A DNA stretch of 64,000 nucleotides from Mytilus edulis (GCF_963676685.1 NC_092344.1:43158589-43222588), one strand, 5' to 3'. Positions 19,501 through 27,115 are shown, numbered from the stretch's first letter. Numbers and translations are program-made. The notes: generated from the letters alone by a model not told the origin.

Positions 19501-22495
19501 GGACACAAACTTAGACCCCTCACTGTTGCACCGCTTACAGACCTAAATTACATTGTTTTATGCCCCTATCGGGTTTTTACTAGAGATAAAAAAAAATACA
19601 TATATATGTCTCTCTACCTCTGTCAAATTTTGATTGTTATTAGTGGAAAATGCTTAATTCATATCTTGTAAATCTACAAAATAAAAGTTTCTTATTCAGA
19701 CAATTAAGCACATTTATTTTTAGTAATTATATCTTATGATAAAGAAAATCCTTATGATTACTCATAGTTAAGAAACAGCAATAGCAAAAAATCACAACGG
19801 ATGTAAACTAAATTAGGTACGATCATCATTGTCGCAAAGGTATAATTACGTTTGACAGCTTTTAATTGGTTTAACAGATGTAACATAAGTGCATTATTAA
19901 TACTGAAAAGTTGTGAATAAATTGAATAAGAACTAACAAAGATCTGCCATGGTGTATGTATAACCTACCTTCAACTTCACAAAGACCCTTTATCAATTCT
20001 ACATAACAAGCAGCCAGACCATGTGAGCATAAATTTGAATATTGTCTACATATATTCACTGCATTTATAAAAGATGCCACAGCACTGACTGGTTCGTTAA
20101 GTTTTTTGTATGCCAAACCTTGTCTTAAATAACCCTACAATAAAACAAAAGTTTGATAGAATTTAGAAGGTATTGATTTCATAGCTTCCTTGTGAGCAAC
20201 CCTCTATCAAGGAAATCATGAAAGGAAATACAAGCCCGGGAATGTCGTATTGATTGGGAGATAGATACTCCGTATACAGGCGCTGCTGGAATGTTGCTAC
20301 ATAGAAATTTCTAGATTAAGTCAAGATATGAGGCAGACTTAACTGTTTCTGTTTTATCCTTTATCGCTAATTCAATTGGATAGATGAGTTCAACATAGTC
20401 ACCAAATTTTGAATTATTTAGTTAGAGAATATCATGTATATAGTGGAACGTAAAGTTAAAGGATATTGCTAACTTCTTATCTTTCTTCCTGACAAGTTCC
20501 TGTATGAAGTCAGCCTCATCATAATAAAGGAAAAAGTCGGCAAGAAAAGAGACACAATTGGTTCCCATGGTAATACGGACAGTCTGTTGAAAAACGCGTC
20601 CTCTAAACGTAACAAATATGTTGTCAATAAAGAAATCAAGCATCTTGATATTGTCAGTTTCAGAGAATTTTTTGTTTGAATCAGAGTGATTCTTAACAAA
20701 GTAGGTTTATCCCTCCCTAACACAAGGTACTTGTTTCTACGTTGCCCATTTTTTTTTATGAAACAAAGCAATACCAACTCTTTCTTTTAGTTTGGAATGG
20801 GGAAAACCTTTGTATTCACATCTGATTCACGCCACCTCTAGAATAGGCAATTTCACAGTAACTTTGAAGTCCGGCTTTGATTGCTGATAAAATAGATGTA
20901 AATGATTTAGAAAGAGATTTCGTGGAGCACTTGGAAGATCCTGCAATATACCGTTGTTTGAAAGGACATTACAATACATTGATGGAAGATCCAGTTCTTT
21001 ATCTCTGGTTGAAATTCAAAAGGAACATAGAACAGACCTATGATTATCCAGGATTTTCTCTTTGGTAAGTAACGTGCGGGTATATACGGAGCCGGTTAGC
21101 GTCAGGGTGGAGTTTTATTTCTAAGTCTAACTCGTTATAACAAATTAGCTAACTTGTTTTAATGACTAAGCTTACTCATTAAGACAACTTAGGTAACTCG
21201 TTTAAACAACTTAGCCAACTCGTTAAAACGACTTAGCTAACTCGATTAAACGACTAAGCTAAGTTATTATAACCATTAGATTACCTTAGTCGTTATAACA
21301 AGTTAGCTAAGTCGTTTAAACGAGTAAGCTGAGTTGTTTAAATGAGATAGCTAAGTTGTTTAAACAAGTTAGCGAAGTTGTTATAACGAGTTAGCTAAGT
21401 TGTTATAACGAGGTTAGAATAACTAAGTCGTTACAACATGTTTGTTAAGTCGTTTAAACAAGTTAGCTAAGTCGATTAAACGAGTTAGCCAAATCGTTTT
21501 AACGAGTTAGCTAAGTTGTTTAAACGAGGTAGCTAAGTCATTAAAACAAGTTAGACAAGTGTTATAAAGAATTGGATAAGATTAGTCGTTATAACAAGTG
21601 AGACAAGTCGTTATAACGACTTAAAAAAATAAATCTCTACCCTGACACTAACCGGCTTTCGTGGGTATATGTTGAGTTCCCCAATACCTAATTCATTTAT
21701 CACAAAAACGATGTTGTTTGGGGCTTTTTTCTGAAAGCGGACCAATTACATGTATATCAAGAAATACAGTTTAGCATAATTATGCTGAATAACTTTTATA
21801 CTGAAGCAATTAAAATGAACATTTGCTGAAACGAAAACGAATGATACTTGGACAAAACATTTTGTAACTCTGTGAATAAAATTACCTTGAAAAATTCTGG
21901 ATAATGTAATGAGGCTTGATTAGCATCAAACAGACTTCTTCTGTAATCTCCCAAGTTATAATAGACAAACGCTCTATTGGACAGTAACTTTCCAAATTCT
22001 TCAGGAACATAGATTTGGATCCCCAAAGATATTGCTCTAGTGTAAGCATCAAGGGCTTTTTCATGATTTTTATTTGTCAATGCTTCCTCCGCGTCACGGT
22101 TCAGTTGCTGTATTGCAGACAGAGTAGTCTTAACTGAAAGGTAATAGATAGTACTTTAGAATTAAATATTTTTAATGAGAAGGACTGGACTAGATTTTAT
22201 TTCTTCAATTTCTTCCCTTATTGTTTGCAATTTGTTTTCTTTATGTGAATAAACATGAGATCACTTGGCAAGACTAGGAAGACAACAACAAATTGAAGTT
22301 TTTAACGACCTTGACTGGCTTTACAGCCCTTGCACGGTCGGTCACAAATCGCACTCCCATTAAAATAACATTGGCAAAAAAATTGGTAATTACTAATATT
22401 ATTCAAACTTTCTATTAAGATAAAGGAAATTATAAAAACATACTAAATTCATAATCCGGAATAGCTTGCCCTGGAGGTGGTGGAGGGTAGGCCAT
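1282..22495 (-). CDS. TPR and ankyrin repeat-containing protein (TRANK1-like), 5' part of gene B, 14 exons
   Basis: Joining 14 exons at GT-AG sites with matching phases gives about 1,018 codons from an ATG at 22495-22493; the gene runs off the left edge. After a proline-rich leader (MAYPPPPPGQAIPDYEF) come three modules, encoded at 22133-13319, 12105-4825 and 4125-1282. Each module is a TPR exon pair, a helical exon with a WK.ISYL-type motif, then ankyrin-like sequence. The same order is seen at the start of neighbouring gene A just before its helicase, and TPR plus ankyrin repeats are the hallmark of the TRANK1 family. TPRs bind peptides and partner proteins; the function of the whole protein is unknown to me. 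I infer that helicase exons follow beyond the left edge. It could instead be a shorter TPR/ankyrin protein. Large introns are filled with repeats. No signal peptide or membrane segment is evident. Confidence 0.75.
1600..3202. other. Intron of gene B
   Basis: Between exons 13 and 14. Around 2210-2460 there are diverged matches to common mussel-type repeat text (CACCGTCATATCATGTATGTGATTG; a stretch like CATAAGTCAGGCCGTTGG followed by CTTCTTATAGCTTGC). Short frames on the minus strand around 2670-3085 lack supporting splice sites or resemblance, and I do not call them. Confidence 0.4.
3203..3386 (-). CDS. Gene B exon 13: second TPR exon of module 3
   Basis: 184 bases, phase 0 in and phase 1 out, acceptor ATATTTACAG, donor GTATGT. 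It encodes ANCMLGDVLFSGKNYQPAI followed by HTYTNALVL, a TPR-type helix pair matching exon 3 (GYLRQGLAYKKLNEPVSAV) and exon 7 (AHWRKGKELYLLKKYDEAF). The C-terminal part is longer than in those modules (61 codons against 55 and 53). Confidence 0.85.
3872..4125 (-). CDS. Gene B exon 12: first TPR exon of module 3
   Basis: 254 bases, phase 1 in and phase 0 out, acceptor GTAATTTTAG, donor GTAAGC. It encodes LLKQVKKELSQKDYTAALRL and then MRNISECHLNLGNVQAALNT, ending FNPTCDR. Two TPR-like helix pairs, homologous to exons 2 and 6, which are both 248 bases. The pattern of small/Gly/Ala/Pro positions fits the TPR consensus. Confidence 0.85.
4126..4824. other. Intron of gene B with a repeat fragment
   Basis: Around 4200-4300 a stretch CCTTTTATAGCTGGCTATACGG followed by AGTTTTGCCCATGATTAAAGG is a diverged copy, in reverse orientation, of the same repeat family seen at 9790-9920, 53390-53460 and 60400-60600. 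A TG run (GTGTGTGTGTGTATGTG) lies near 4330-4350. No gene is seen. Confidence 0.5.
4825..5091 (-). CDS. Gene B exon 11: ankyrin-like exon of module 2
   Basis: 267 bases, phase 1 at both ends, acceptor GATACAG, donor GTAAGT. It encodes GDVRLLEQMPVQGTPFVNEY and NGNNESPYHVITKNG, which aligns with NGDTALHVLVTD in exon 5, then AHCLPIYYLEENQF. The ankyrin signature is degenerate here: TALH has become SPYH. It joins exon 10 in frame as ALIT-G-DVRLL. Confidence 0.8.
5550..5715 (-). CDS. Candidate exon inside a gene B intron, phase conflict
   Basis: A frame reading ERNAYYFNCFIIND to LKILAKKTD has a good acceptor (CTGTTTTCAG) and a possible donor (GTAATA), 166 bases. It would accept phase 1 from exon 10 but leave phase 2, which puts a stop at the join with exon 11. 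Exons 10 and 11 join perfectly without it and match the module 1 join of exons 4 and 5. It may be a chance frame, a decayed exon, or a poison exon. I do not recognise the sequence. Confidence 0.2.
6360..6572 (-). CDS. Gene B exon 10: second half of the helical/ankyrin segment of module 2
   Basis: 213 bases, phase 1 at both ends, acceptor TTGACTTTAG, donor GTAAAA. It encodes GYGAAYSVDTSKMQLSNVFK and ends DKDNCIHAAVKYALITG. Together with exon 9 (156 bases) it totals 369 bases, one codon less than the single exon 4 of module 1 (372), so module 2 carries an extra intron at this point. Confidence 0.82.
7108..7263 (-). CDS. Gene B exon 9: first half of the helical segment of module 2
   Basis: 156 bases, phase 1 at both ends, acceptor TTTTTTTTAG, donor GTATAT. 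It encodes FWPDVLNRLSKESEWKVISY followed by LILGLSTEIPSDRTG. WKVISYLILGL matches WKAISYLLIGA in exon 4 and, more loosely, EKWKRIYELVTK in gene A exon 1, marking a conserved element of every module. Confidence 0.82.
7453..7596 (-). CDS. Gene B exon 8: probable extra exon specific to module 2
   Basis: 144 bases (48 codons), phase 1 at both ends, acceptor CTATATTAG, donor GTATCA (the donor hexamer also used by exon 4). It encodes a charged, helical segment, KNQITHEHVSKQKRHFKNLC and then DEMKYIFKIKAIALSSKK. Modules 1 and 3 have no equivalent. Exons 7 and 9 also join in frame without it, so it could be a cassette exon or an intronic frame. The splice sites and phase favour a real exon, but less strongly than for its neighbours. 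Confidence 0.5.
7849..8008 (-). CDS. Gene B exon 7: second TPR exon of module 2
   Basis: 160 bases, phase 0 in and 1 out, acceptor TTTGTAATTCAG, donor GTATGA. It encodes AHWRKGKELYLLKKYDEAFE and then TFVNGFEVFKLVCDDKELVD. W..G...Y.L..YDEA..TF is a close TPR match. It pairs with exon 6 in the same way as exons 2/3 and 12/13. Confidence 0.88.
8009..8640. other. Intron of gene B, nothing recognised
   Basis: AT-rich intronic sequence immediately upstream of exon 7 on the minus strand, before the hammerhead-like repeat begins. No exon or repeat is recognised. Confidence 0.4.
8641..9720 (-). mobile_element. Decayed retroelement: reverse transcriptase fragment plus 3' tail with hammerhead-like motif
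   Basis: Read on the minus strand, 9140-9720 carries broken reverse transcriptase frames (AAPAYGVYF, QLIRYSRAC, YQDFLDRGLL) interrupted by stops and frameshifts. A matching stretch lies at 20180-20700. The QLIRYSRAC region resembles Penelope-like reverse transcriptases, though I rate that family call as moderate. Downstream, 8700-9100 holds non-coding tail text, and at 8680-8703 is a hammerhead-like core: CTGAAGA, GTC, TTTTGTA, GGC, GAAA, then CGCGCG. Hammerheads are known in Penelope-like elements, so the association is sensible. It is a dead copy. Confidence 0.5.
9785..9925 (+). repeat. Dispersed repeat, GATGTGGTATGA family
   Basis: Starts near GATGTGGTATGATTGCCAAT and runs through AAGGCCATCAACAATGAGC to CATAGTCAGCTATA. 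Related copies lie at 26990-27110, 34805-35170, 38940-39120, 40440-40570 and 52070-52260 on the plus strand and at 60400-60600 and 60690-60950 in reverse. The family is very common in mussel sequence in my memory. Class not determined. Confidence 0.65.
9926..11505. other. Intron of gene B, nothing recognised
   Basis: AT-rich intronic sequence. A minus-strand frame at 9942-10175 was examined and not accepted (see rejected list). No other structure is recognised. Confidence 0.4.
11510..11660 (+). repeat. tRNA-like (SINE-head-like) sequence
   Basis: GTGGTCTGGTGGTATC resembles a tRNA A box (near 11572-11587) and GAGTTCGAGCC a B box (near 11627), with about 50 bases between, as in tRNA-derived SINE heads. 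Just upstream, ACCGTGCAAGTCAAGGTCG recurs as its reverse complement near 22300-22350 (CGACCTTGACTGGC...GCACGGTCGG). The tRNA fold is not convincing, so I read it as a repeat and not a tRNA gene. Confidence 0.35.
11858..12105 (-). CDS. Gene B exon 6: first TPR exon of module 2
   Basis: 248 bases, phase 1 in and 0 out, acceptor TCTAATCTGTAG, donor GTATGG. It encodes GKDALQAGNLDKALEIYTKG and NRATVYTKLNQHELALQDAE. A textbook TPR pair, exactly the length and phase of exon 2 in module 1. Strongly conserved A, G, Y, N and A positions are present. Confidence 0.9.
12230..13150 (+). repeat. Long dispersed repeat with internal ~120-base tandem units
   Basis: Begins near ACAATGGTCTTGAGGTATAG and ends near ATTTTACTTTTTACC; a second copy lies at 23150-23995 and an end fragment at 37860-38015. 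Inside (12470-12850) three imperfect units of roughly 120 bases carry TTTGTCTA...CCTTTTTGTGTTT and ACGTGGCTCTGTACTTATAC. Plus-strand frames here are low-complexity and shared between copies, so I treat them as repeat and not genes. Confidence 0.55.
13319..13591 (-). CDS. Gene B exon 5: ankyrin exon of module 1
   Basis: 273 bases, phase 1 at both ends, acceptor CTTTTTCTGCAG, donor GTAAGG. It encodes GNVEFLKYLLSTH, then LNGDTALHVLVTDSE and LLVNHGCGLNIKDSAGKTAI. The G.TALH and LL..G..N..D..G.TA patterns are canonical ankyrin repeats, the clearest in gene B. The serine-rich end (ASSSSKG) links to the next TPR module. Confidence 0.9.
13592..14979. repeat. Intron of gene B with a 103-base tandem duplication and repeat fragments
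   Basis: GGAACCCTGTGCTAAATCAG starts at 13956 and again at 14059, giving two units 103 bases apart that both end near GCGCCGTAT. At 14480-14660 TGTTACACCACTGTCAGAAG and CCCAAGTCAGGAATCAG are fragments of the dispersed family also seen at 60250-60360 and 41465-41530. No exon is seen. Confidence 0.5.
14980..15351 (-). CDS. Gene B exon 4: helical/ankyrin exon of module 1
   Basis: 372 bases, phase 1 at both ends, acceptor ATTTTTTTCAG, donor GTATCA. It encodes DIFDLDSKIIGAESGVVDAG, CQWKAISYLLIGAITGADSK, and LAIKLLQNGASFQEFE, where LL..GA is ankyrin-like, ending VIHFCVNITLKTG. A Cys cluster (CSDCNC) sits in the middle, too small to call a zinc site. Module 2 encodes the same segment in two exons. 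Confidence 0.88.
15690..19056 (+). repeat. 3.4 kb intronic tandem array ending in a hairpin; one of three elements sharing termini
   Basis: Starts with AACTAAAAGCTCTAAAGAG, then repeats a unit of roughly 440-570 bases about six times; the landmark AGCCATGGCGGCCAT occurs near 16224, 16725, 17230, 17667, 18234 and 18805. Later units also end in GACGACGGACGCC tracts and AAGCTCACTTGG...GTGAGCTAAAAA (near 17805-17885, 18367-18455 and 18940-19056). The final end is a near-perfect hairpin, arms 19021-19034 and 19038-19051, loop TTC. Elements at 46356-47088 and 49646-50916 share both ends. It lies in the gene B intron between exons 3 and 4. Probably a non-autonomous mobile element amplified in place. 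Confidence 0.65.
19057..19968. other. Intron of gene B, little recognised
   Basis: Remainder of the intron between exons 4 and 3. Around 19255-19340 the text TTTCTCGTTTGAATTGTTTTAC is a fragment of the dispersed repeat family seen in reverse at 60400-60600. Otherwise nothing is recognised. Confidence 0.4.
19969..20134 (-). CDS. Gene B exon 3: second TPR exon of module 1
   Basis: 166 bases, phase 0 in and 1 out, acceptor TTTTATTGTAG, donor GTAGGT. It encodes GYLRQGLAYKKLNEPVSAVA then SFINAVNICRQYSNLCSHG, a TPR match (R.G.AY..L.....A...F..A). It ends LCEVEG, joining exon 4 as G-DIFDL. Confidence 0.88.
20180..20710 (-). mobile_element. Decayed reverse transcriptase fragment
   Basis: On the minus strand, frames encode DNIFVTFRGRVFQQTVRITM, GTNCVSFLADFFLYYDEADF and FTFHYIHDIL (a worn YIDD-type catalytic box: the first D is now H), then fragments matching the copy at 9140-9720. 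The MGTN...ADFF box and degraded YIDD mark a reverse transcriptase of Penelope-like type by my recollection. Several frameshifts and stops mean it is a pseudogene. It sits in a gene B intron on the same strand. Confidence 0.6.
20870..21064 (+). CDS. Orphan candidate exon, antisense to gene B
   Basis: A plus-strand frame reads DKIDVNDLERDFVEHLEDPA, YRCLKGHYNTLMEDPVLYLW, LKFKRNIEQTYDYPGFSL. It ends at a perfect donor (TG then GTAAGT at 21065) and has a possible acceptor (TTTGAAG) just before 20870, in phase. Two short internal repeats are visible (EDPAIYRCLK and EDPVLYLWLK). Composition looks protein-like. I do not recognise the family; no partner exon is found nearby. It may be a remnant of a transferred gene or mobile element, or chance. 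Confidence 0.3.
21091..21656. mobile_element. Inverted-repeat-bounded element with a palindromic minisatellite core
   Basis: The left end GCCGGTTAGCGTCAGGGT (21091-21108) matches the reverse complement of the right end (21639-21656) with one difference in the first 18 bases and continues on to about 30. Just outside, CGTGCGGGTATAT (left) and CGTGGGTATAT (right) could be an imperfect target duplication. The interior, about 500 bases, is made of units near TTAGCTAAGTCGTTTAAACG and TTATAACGAGTTAGCTAAGT, each close to its own reverse complement. No coding frame. Probably a MITE-like DNA element in a gene B intron. Confidence 0.6.
21886..22133 (-). CDS. Gene B exon 2: first TPR exon of module 1
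   Basis: 248 bases, phase 1 in and 0 out, acceptor TATTACCTTTCAG, donor GTAATT. It encodes NRDAEEALTNKNHEKALDAY then NRAFVYYNLGDYRRSLFDAN. Two clear TPRs with the A..A....YEKAL..Y..A and NRA..Y..LG.Y..S..DA patterns seen in chaperone-cofactor-like TPR proteins. Confidence 0.9.
22444..22495 (-). CDS. Gene B exon 1: start codon and proline-rich leader
   Basis: ATG at 22495-22493 opens MAYPPPPPGQAIPDYEF and splices at donor GTATGT into exon 2 in phase 1. Chosen because it is the first ATG of a frame that joins the TPR exon in frame. An acceptor-like CATTATTTCAG ends at 22572, so this exon may begin at 22571 with about 76 bases of 5' untranslated sequence; the first untranslated exon and promoter are not identified. 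Confidence 0.75.
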
Positions 22496-22571
22496 AGTTG
22501 TGTTGCTTCCTCTCTTAAAGAATTTCTCTAACAATTTTCATCTATTCGTGAATGTCATTTTCACTACGTGT

Positions 22572-23149
22572 CTGAAATAATGTAGATGAGTAAGTTACCT
22601 TTGGAACATGAATTTTAAGTTGATAAAACAGTGACTGTTTATTGTATAAGTTGCTAATAAATGATATGAATAGTAACATGTATGATATAGTTGTAAATAT
22701 ATATAACAGTACACAGTCTTGTAATTATTATAATGATTGAACTCAGAATGTTTCCCCTGTAGTAGCAATTGATGTCAAAGTGAAAATGTATCCCTTTTTA
22801 TGTTTGCATATTTATGGGATCATAACCATCAATCTCAAACTCAAACTCAAACTCAAATGGACTGGTATCAATTTCCAACGAATTTAATACATATTCAAAG
22901 TTATTCTTAAGTTTATATGCTGTTGATAATGTGCTGATGGCAGAATCGCAAGTAGATCTCCATAAGCAACTTGGCTCAGAACAGGATCATTGTTTTATAT
23001 GGAAACTACAAGTGAATGCAGGTAAAAGTTAAGTCAGTGTCTGAGTAGAAAGTTGATGAAACAGGGGTATGTCAAAGAACGTCTCGTTCTTTTTCTAAAA
23101 AAGTTCATCGGAAGGTACCAAGACCTTATTGATAAATATTTCGTATCAA
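22572..23149. other. 5' flank of gene B, no promoter recognised
   Basis: AT-rich region upstream of gene B. I see no convincing core promoter, CpG-rich stretch or other gene. A short CTCAAACT repeat (CTCAAACTCAAACTCAAACTC) lies near 22834-22855. Confidence 0.4.
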
Positions 23150-24000
23150 CTTCTCAAATAATACACGATGGTCTTGATGTATAGATTCTTCGTACTGATG
23201 TTGTGTATCATCTTAACAACGTGTTTTATAGTTCTTTCATTTGTCTTTGTTCTATTATTAATATTACTTTTACTGTTCAATGGTTTCATGTGATATCCGT
23301 TTCACGTGGCTCGGTACTTATACATCTCGTCAATGTGTTTGTATTGGCTTTCATTTTTTTTGTGGTTTGTTTTGTATTTGCGACTTTTTGTATTTCTTTT
23401 GTTCTTATAGCGTGACTCTGTACTTTAAAAGATCCCGTCAGTATGATATTGTTCTATTATATGTCATTATGATATATTTCTATAATGAATTACAATATAC
23501 GTTGAACCACAAACGTCAAAATTATTCAATCGCGTAGTGGAATTAACTATTTTTGGATTCTTATAAATTCTATATATAACTTTTGGACTAGTTTAAATCT
23601 CGGTCTATCGTCAGACACTCAATAAATGTGTTCGTAGATAGTAGATGTTTTTGTGTTCTGTTAAATTGTTCCTTTTAAAATTGTTAAACGATGATGACTG
23701 ATGTACCCATATTTTTACTATTATATTTATTGTGTCTGTTTATTTAACGCATCAATGTAAAAATATCGGAAATTGATGAGACTGTCATTAAAGTGAGAGG
23801 GTTAGCGCTATAGAACCAGGTTTAATCCACCATTTTCTACATTTGAAAATGCCTGTACCAAGTCAGGAATATGACAGTTTTTGTCCATTCGTTTTTGATG
23901 CGTTTTGTTATTTGATTTTGCCATGTGATTATGGACTTTCCCAATTGATCTTCCTCTAAGTTCAATATTTTTGTGATTTTACTTTTTTCATTGCTGTTTC
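23150..24000 (+). repeat. Second copy of the long dispersed repeat seen at 12230-13150
   Basis: Opens with ACGATGGTCTTGATGTATAG, includes TACTGATGTTGTGTATCATC and the ACGTGGCTCGGTACTTATAC unit, and closes with TTTGTGATTTTACTTTTT. Same order and orientation as the copy at 12230. Frames inside are low-complexity and not called. Confidence 0.55.
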
Positions 24001-24890
24001 TATAGGTACACTTCCAAGGAATTCGAACCATAGTTTGAAATTGAAAGATATAAAACTAGAAATAGAAAAAAGTGTTTATTATTTATGTATGTAATTGGAA
24101 AAAAATGTGATTTGTTAAGTGAGCAAAACAATTCATAGGCATCAAAGATACTAAGGCTTTCTTTGGGATCCTTATAATCATGCAGAAATCATGGTCTTAA
24201 AATCAAAACATAGCTAGAATTATTTAATAAATTAAAATTATCAAACCTTTTTTTTACTGTATGGGTGCGAGGAAGGGGTTTCTGAATAAAAGAAATAACC
24301 GAAAAGGTCCACTTAAAACTTTGGCTACATTTAAAATCGTCTACCCAATCGTATCAATATATGATAAACTTGTGAGATATCCTCTAGAAATTAACATAAA
24401 AAGTAGAACGATATTCTGGGCTTTCTGAAAAAGAGCCATAAGTGTCAGAAATTTTCAGAGAACAGATTTTAGTGTTAAATCACATAATAAATATTCTGAA
24501 TGAAAGATTCTTCCAAACTGCATATTTGGAGTATTTAAAGATAAACTTTAGTTATGAAGTTTGCTGGTATATTTAGTTCAGACAAATTTCTAGCAGATTT
24601 AGATCAACAAATTCTAAATTACATATTGAAGCTGGTGGATGATATAACATCAACAGACAGTTGAAAAACTGAAATCATAGACGAGTTATACTTTATATTA
24701 GATTGTAATTTTAACAGGTGGGGAATAAATAACAAAAACAAATAGTTACAGCAAACCAAGTATTTTAAGATATGCATTGAGGGTATGATAAAAGAAAGCA
24801 AAGCTCATTTCAATCAATACACTCCAGGCTTTACCTAGTGTGAATCATCCCTATGTGTGTTGTTGGTAAAATTTCTTGTAATAATTGTAT
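24001..24890. other. Intergenic, nothing recognised
   Basis: AT-rich sequence without splice-supported frames or recognised repeats. Confidence 0.35.
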
Positions 24891-24894
24891 TCAA

Positions 24895-25600
24895 CGAACT
24901 ATTTTATGCCCCCGCCGTAGCGGAGGAGCATTAAGTTTTATCCTTGTCCGTCTGTACCTACGTCCGTTCGTCCATTCATCGATCCGTACGTCTCAAAGTT
25001 GGTTTCCGTTCTCTAACTTTAGTTTGCATCAACAAAGTGTTATAAAACTAACACACAATGCTTATTACCACAAAACACAGATCAAGTTTGAATTTTGTGG
25101 CTGCACTTTTACCGTTCTTGAGTTATACTCCTTTACAAATGGAAAAATTGCTGGATTTTTCGTTTCCGTTCTCCTTTATCAATTGTTATTAGAAACTTAT
25201 AAACAATGCTTATCACCACAAAATATAGATCAAGTTCGAATTTTGGTGTTGTCACCTGAACCGTTCGAGAGTTGCCCCTTCACAAATAGAAAAATTGCTG
25301 AATTTTGTCTTTTCCGTTCTCTAACTTAAGTTTGACATTACCAAATGATATGAAACTTATACATGTTCACAATGCTTATTACCACAAAACACAGATCAAG
25401 TTCGAATTTTGGTTGTGTCACTTTAACCATTCTAGAGTTATGCCCCTTTACAAATGGAAAAATTACTGAATTTTTCGTTTCCGTTCTCTAACATAAGTTT
25501 GATTTGCCAAATGTTATGAAACTTACACACAATGTTTATTACCACAAAACTCAGATCAAGTACAAATGGATAATCTTTCTTTCAGAATCCAAGTAAGCGG
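24895..25600 (+). repeat. Tandem repeat, about 150-185-base units
   Basis: Opens with TATGCCCCCGCCGTAGCGGA and CGTCCGTTCGTCC, then at least three to four units containing ACAATGCTTATTACCACAAA, AGATCAAGTT and TTTCCGTTCTCTAAC (landmarks near 25060, 25210, 25372, 25535). The TATGCCCC/CGTCCGT opening is a repeat type I associate with bivalve genomes; its other end (GGGGCATAAAA preceded by ACGGACG tracts) appears at 40335-40410 and 52610-52690. The 158-residue frame across it follows the repeat and is not called. Confidence 0.55.
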
Positions 25601-26980
25601 ATTTAAGCTATAATACGGTCTTCTACAATTAGCCCATTGAAATCAAAAATGTATCCGGACCACCATAAATCTGTTAAAATTGTTTATTATGAACTTACTT
25701 TTGACGATAAAGGAATTCAGATTGTGTCCTATAGGTGTGTTTTAAAATGTCTGATATAAATTCTGGTTGTGATAAAACGTAGAAGGGCCTGTATTTATAT
25801 ACCAAATATATAAGAAAGGTTCACAGAAACTATCTTTCACTTTCAATTTTCAATTAAAATCGTACTTTCCCCTTCAGATAAGATAAACAAAACTGTGTTG
25901 CCTTTATCTCATATATTAATGTTTATCAGGTTACGGTAATAAAGGTTTAATAAAAGTTTAAATTCCGTATTTCCCTCTCTTTCTGTATTCTTAACCTTGT
26001 ACGTGTCGGGGACCTTTTTACTGTGTGATAACACTATAATACTACACGTTTAGAATTGTCTAATGTTCGATTAGAAAACTTGCTCAAACCCATCTACCTA
26101 CCCCTTCATTCGCCTTTTTTGGATTATTTTTCTGCTGTTGTTTTTTTTTAATGTTTTTTCAGGTTTATAGTTAGTGGTGATTCAGCAGACGTGGAAAACT
26201 GATTTAGCAAAAGGAAATGAATTGTTCGGAATAAAAGGAATAATATCATGAACTGTCGACTTCAAAAAATGTATAAGAATTGCAGTATATGGTTATATCA
26301 AGTTTACAAGTTTAACAGTCATTCCGATTTCATGATTTACTGAAGGATTGCTTTGGAGGATGGAAGTTTTAGACGAATTGTTTTATTTGAATATTTAATA
26401 CATACTTATTAGAAACAGACAGTGCTCGTTTTGTTAAAACTTTAATATTTTGATTTTTCAGTTTTATACTTTCAAAAAAGGGACATTTCTAATGCATTTT
26501 GATAGTTGTTTTTCGTATTATTTTTAATCAAACAATTGTTGCAGTGTTCACGCAGGGGCGGGACCTGACAAGATGACAAGGAGTTCATGACCCTATAATT
26601 CTACGTTAGACCATATGCTACAATATTTTTCTGTGGTACCACAGCGATGTGTTTTTTTTTATAAATGTTTTTCACGTAACCAGAGCGGCCGGTTCATTAC
26701 TGCTACCAGTTTTGAATTATTCTATCCTCCGAGTACCGGGGAAGCGTTATTCAGGTTATGATCTAGCGTCAGTGTGGGATCGTGCTCCTCGTTCACTCTA
26801 ATTTCACTAGAGGAACTTTTGTTTCTTCTGTTACAAGAAGAGCACCTAATTGCCAATATTACAAACGACGGCGGTTTTTATCGTCTTACCATACCTCGTT
26901 TACTGTTTTTTCCTGCTGTTGATATTATTCCTCATATTATTTCTTGAATTATATAAATCTTAAAATTGAGAATGGAAATG
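25601..26980. other. Intergenic, nothing recognised
   Basis: AT-rich sequence with scattered poly-T runs (near 26140 and 26650). A locally GC-richer patch near 26690-26830 has no frame or RNA fold I can name. Confidence 0.35.
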
Positions 26981-26984
26981 AATC

Positions 26985-27115
26985 AGAGTATAAGACATGT
27001 GGATTAATTGCCTATGAGACAACTCGGATGTTTAAACAATGTGAGTGTAGGCAACCAAAGGTGACCGTACAACCTTCCATAATGAGCAAATTCCATACCA
27101 TATGTGACCTATTTT
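26985..27115 (+). repeat. Diverged copy of the GATGTGGTATGA family
   Basis: ACATGTGGATTAATTGCCTA followed by GAGACAACTCGGATG and AATGAGCAAATTCCATACC parallels the copy at 9785-9925, with many changes. Confidence 0.5.

Noticed and set aside
20469..20777. 102-codon minus-strand frame as an independent gene
   Set aside because: It is an out-of-frame continuation across the decayed reverse transcriptase fragment.
21120..21630. CRISPR-like array
   Set aside because: Units are continuous and near-palindromic with no unique spacers of fixed size, and the genome is an animal's.
24853..25329. 158-residue plus-strand frame
   Set aside because: It runs across tandem repeat units and repeats their sequence; composition is not protein-like.
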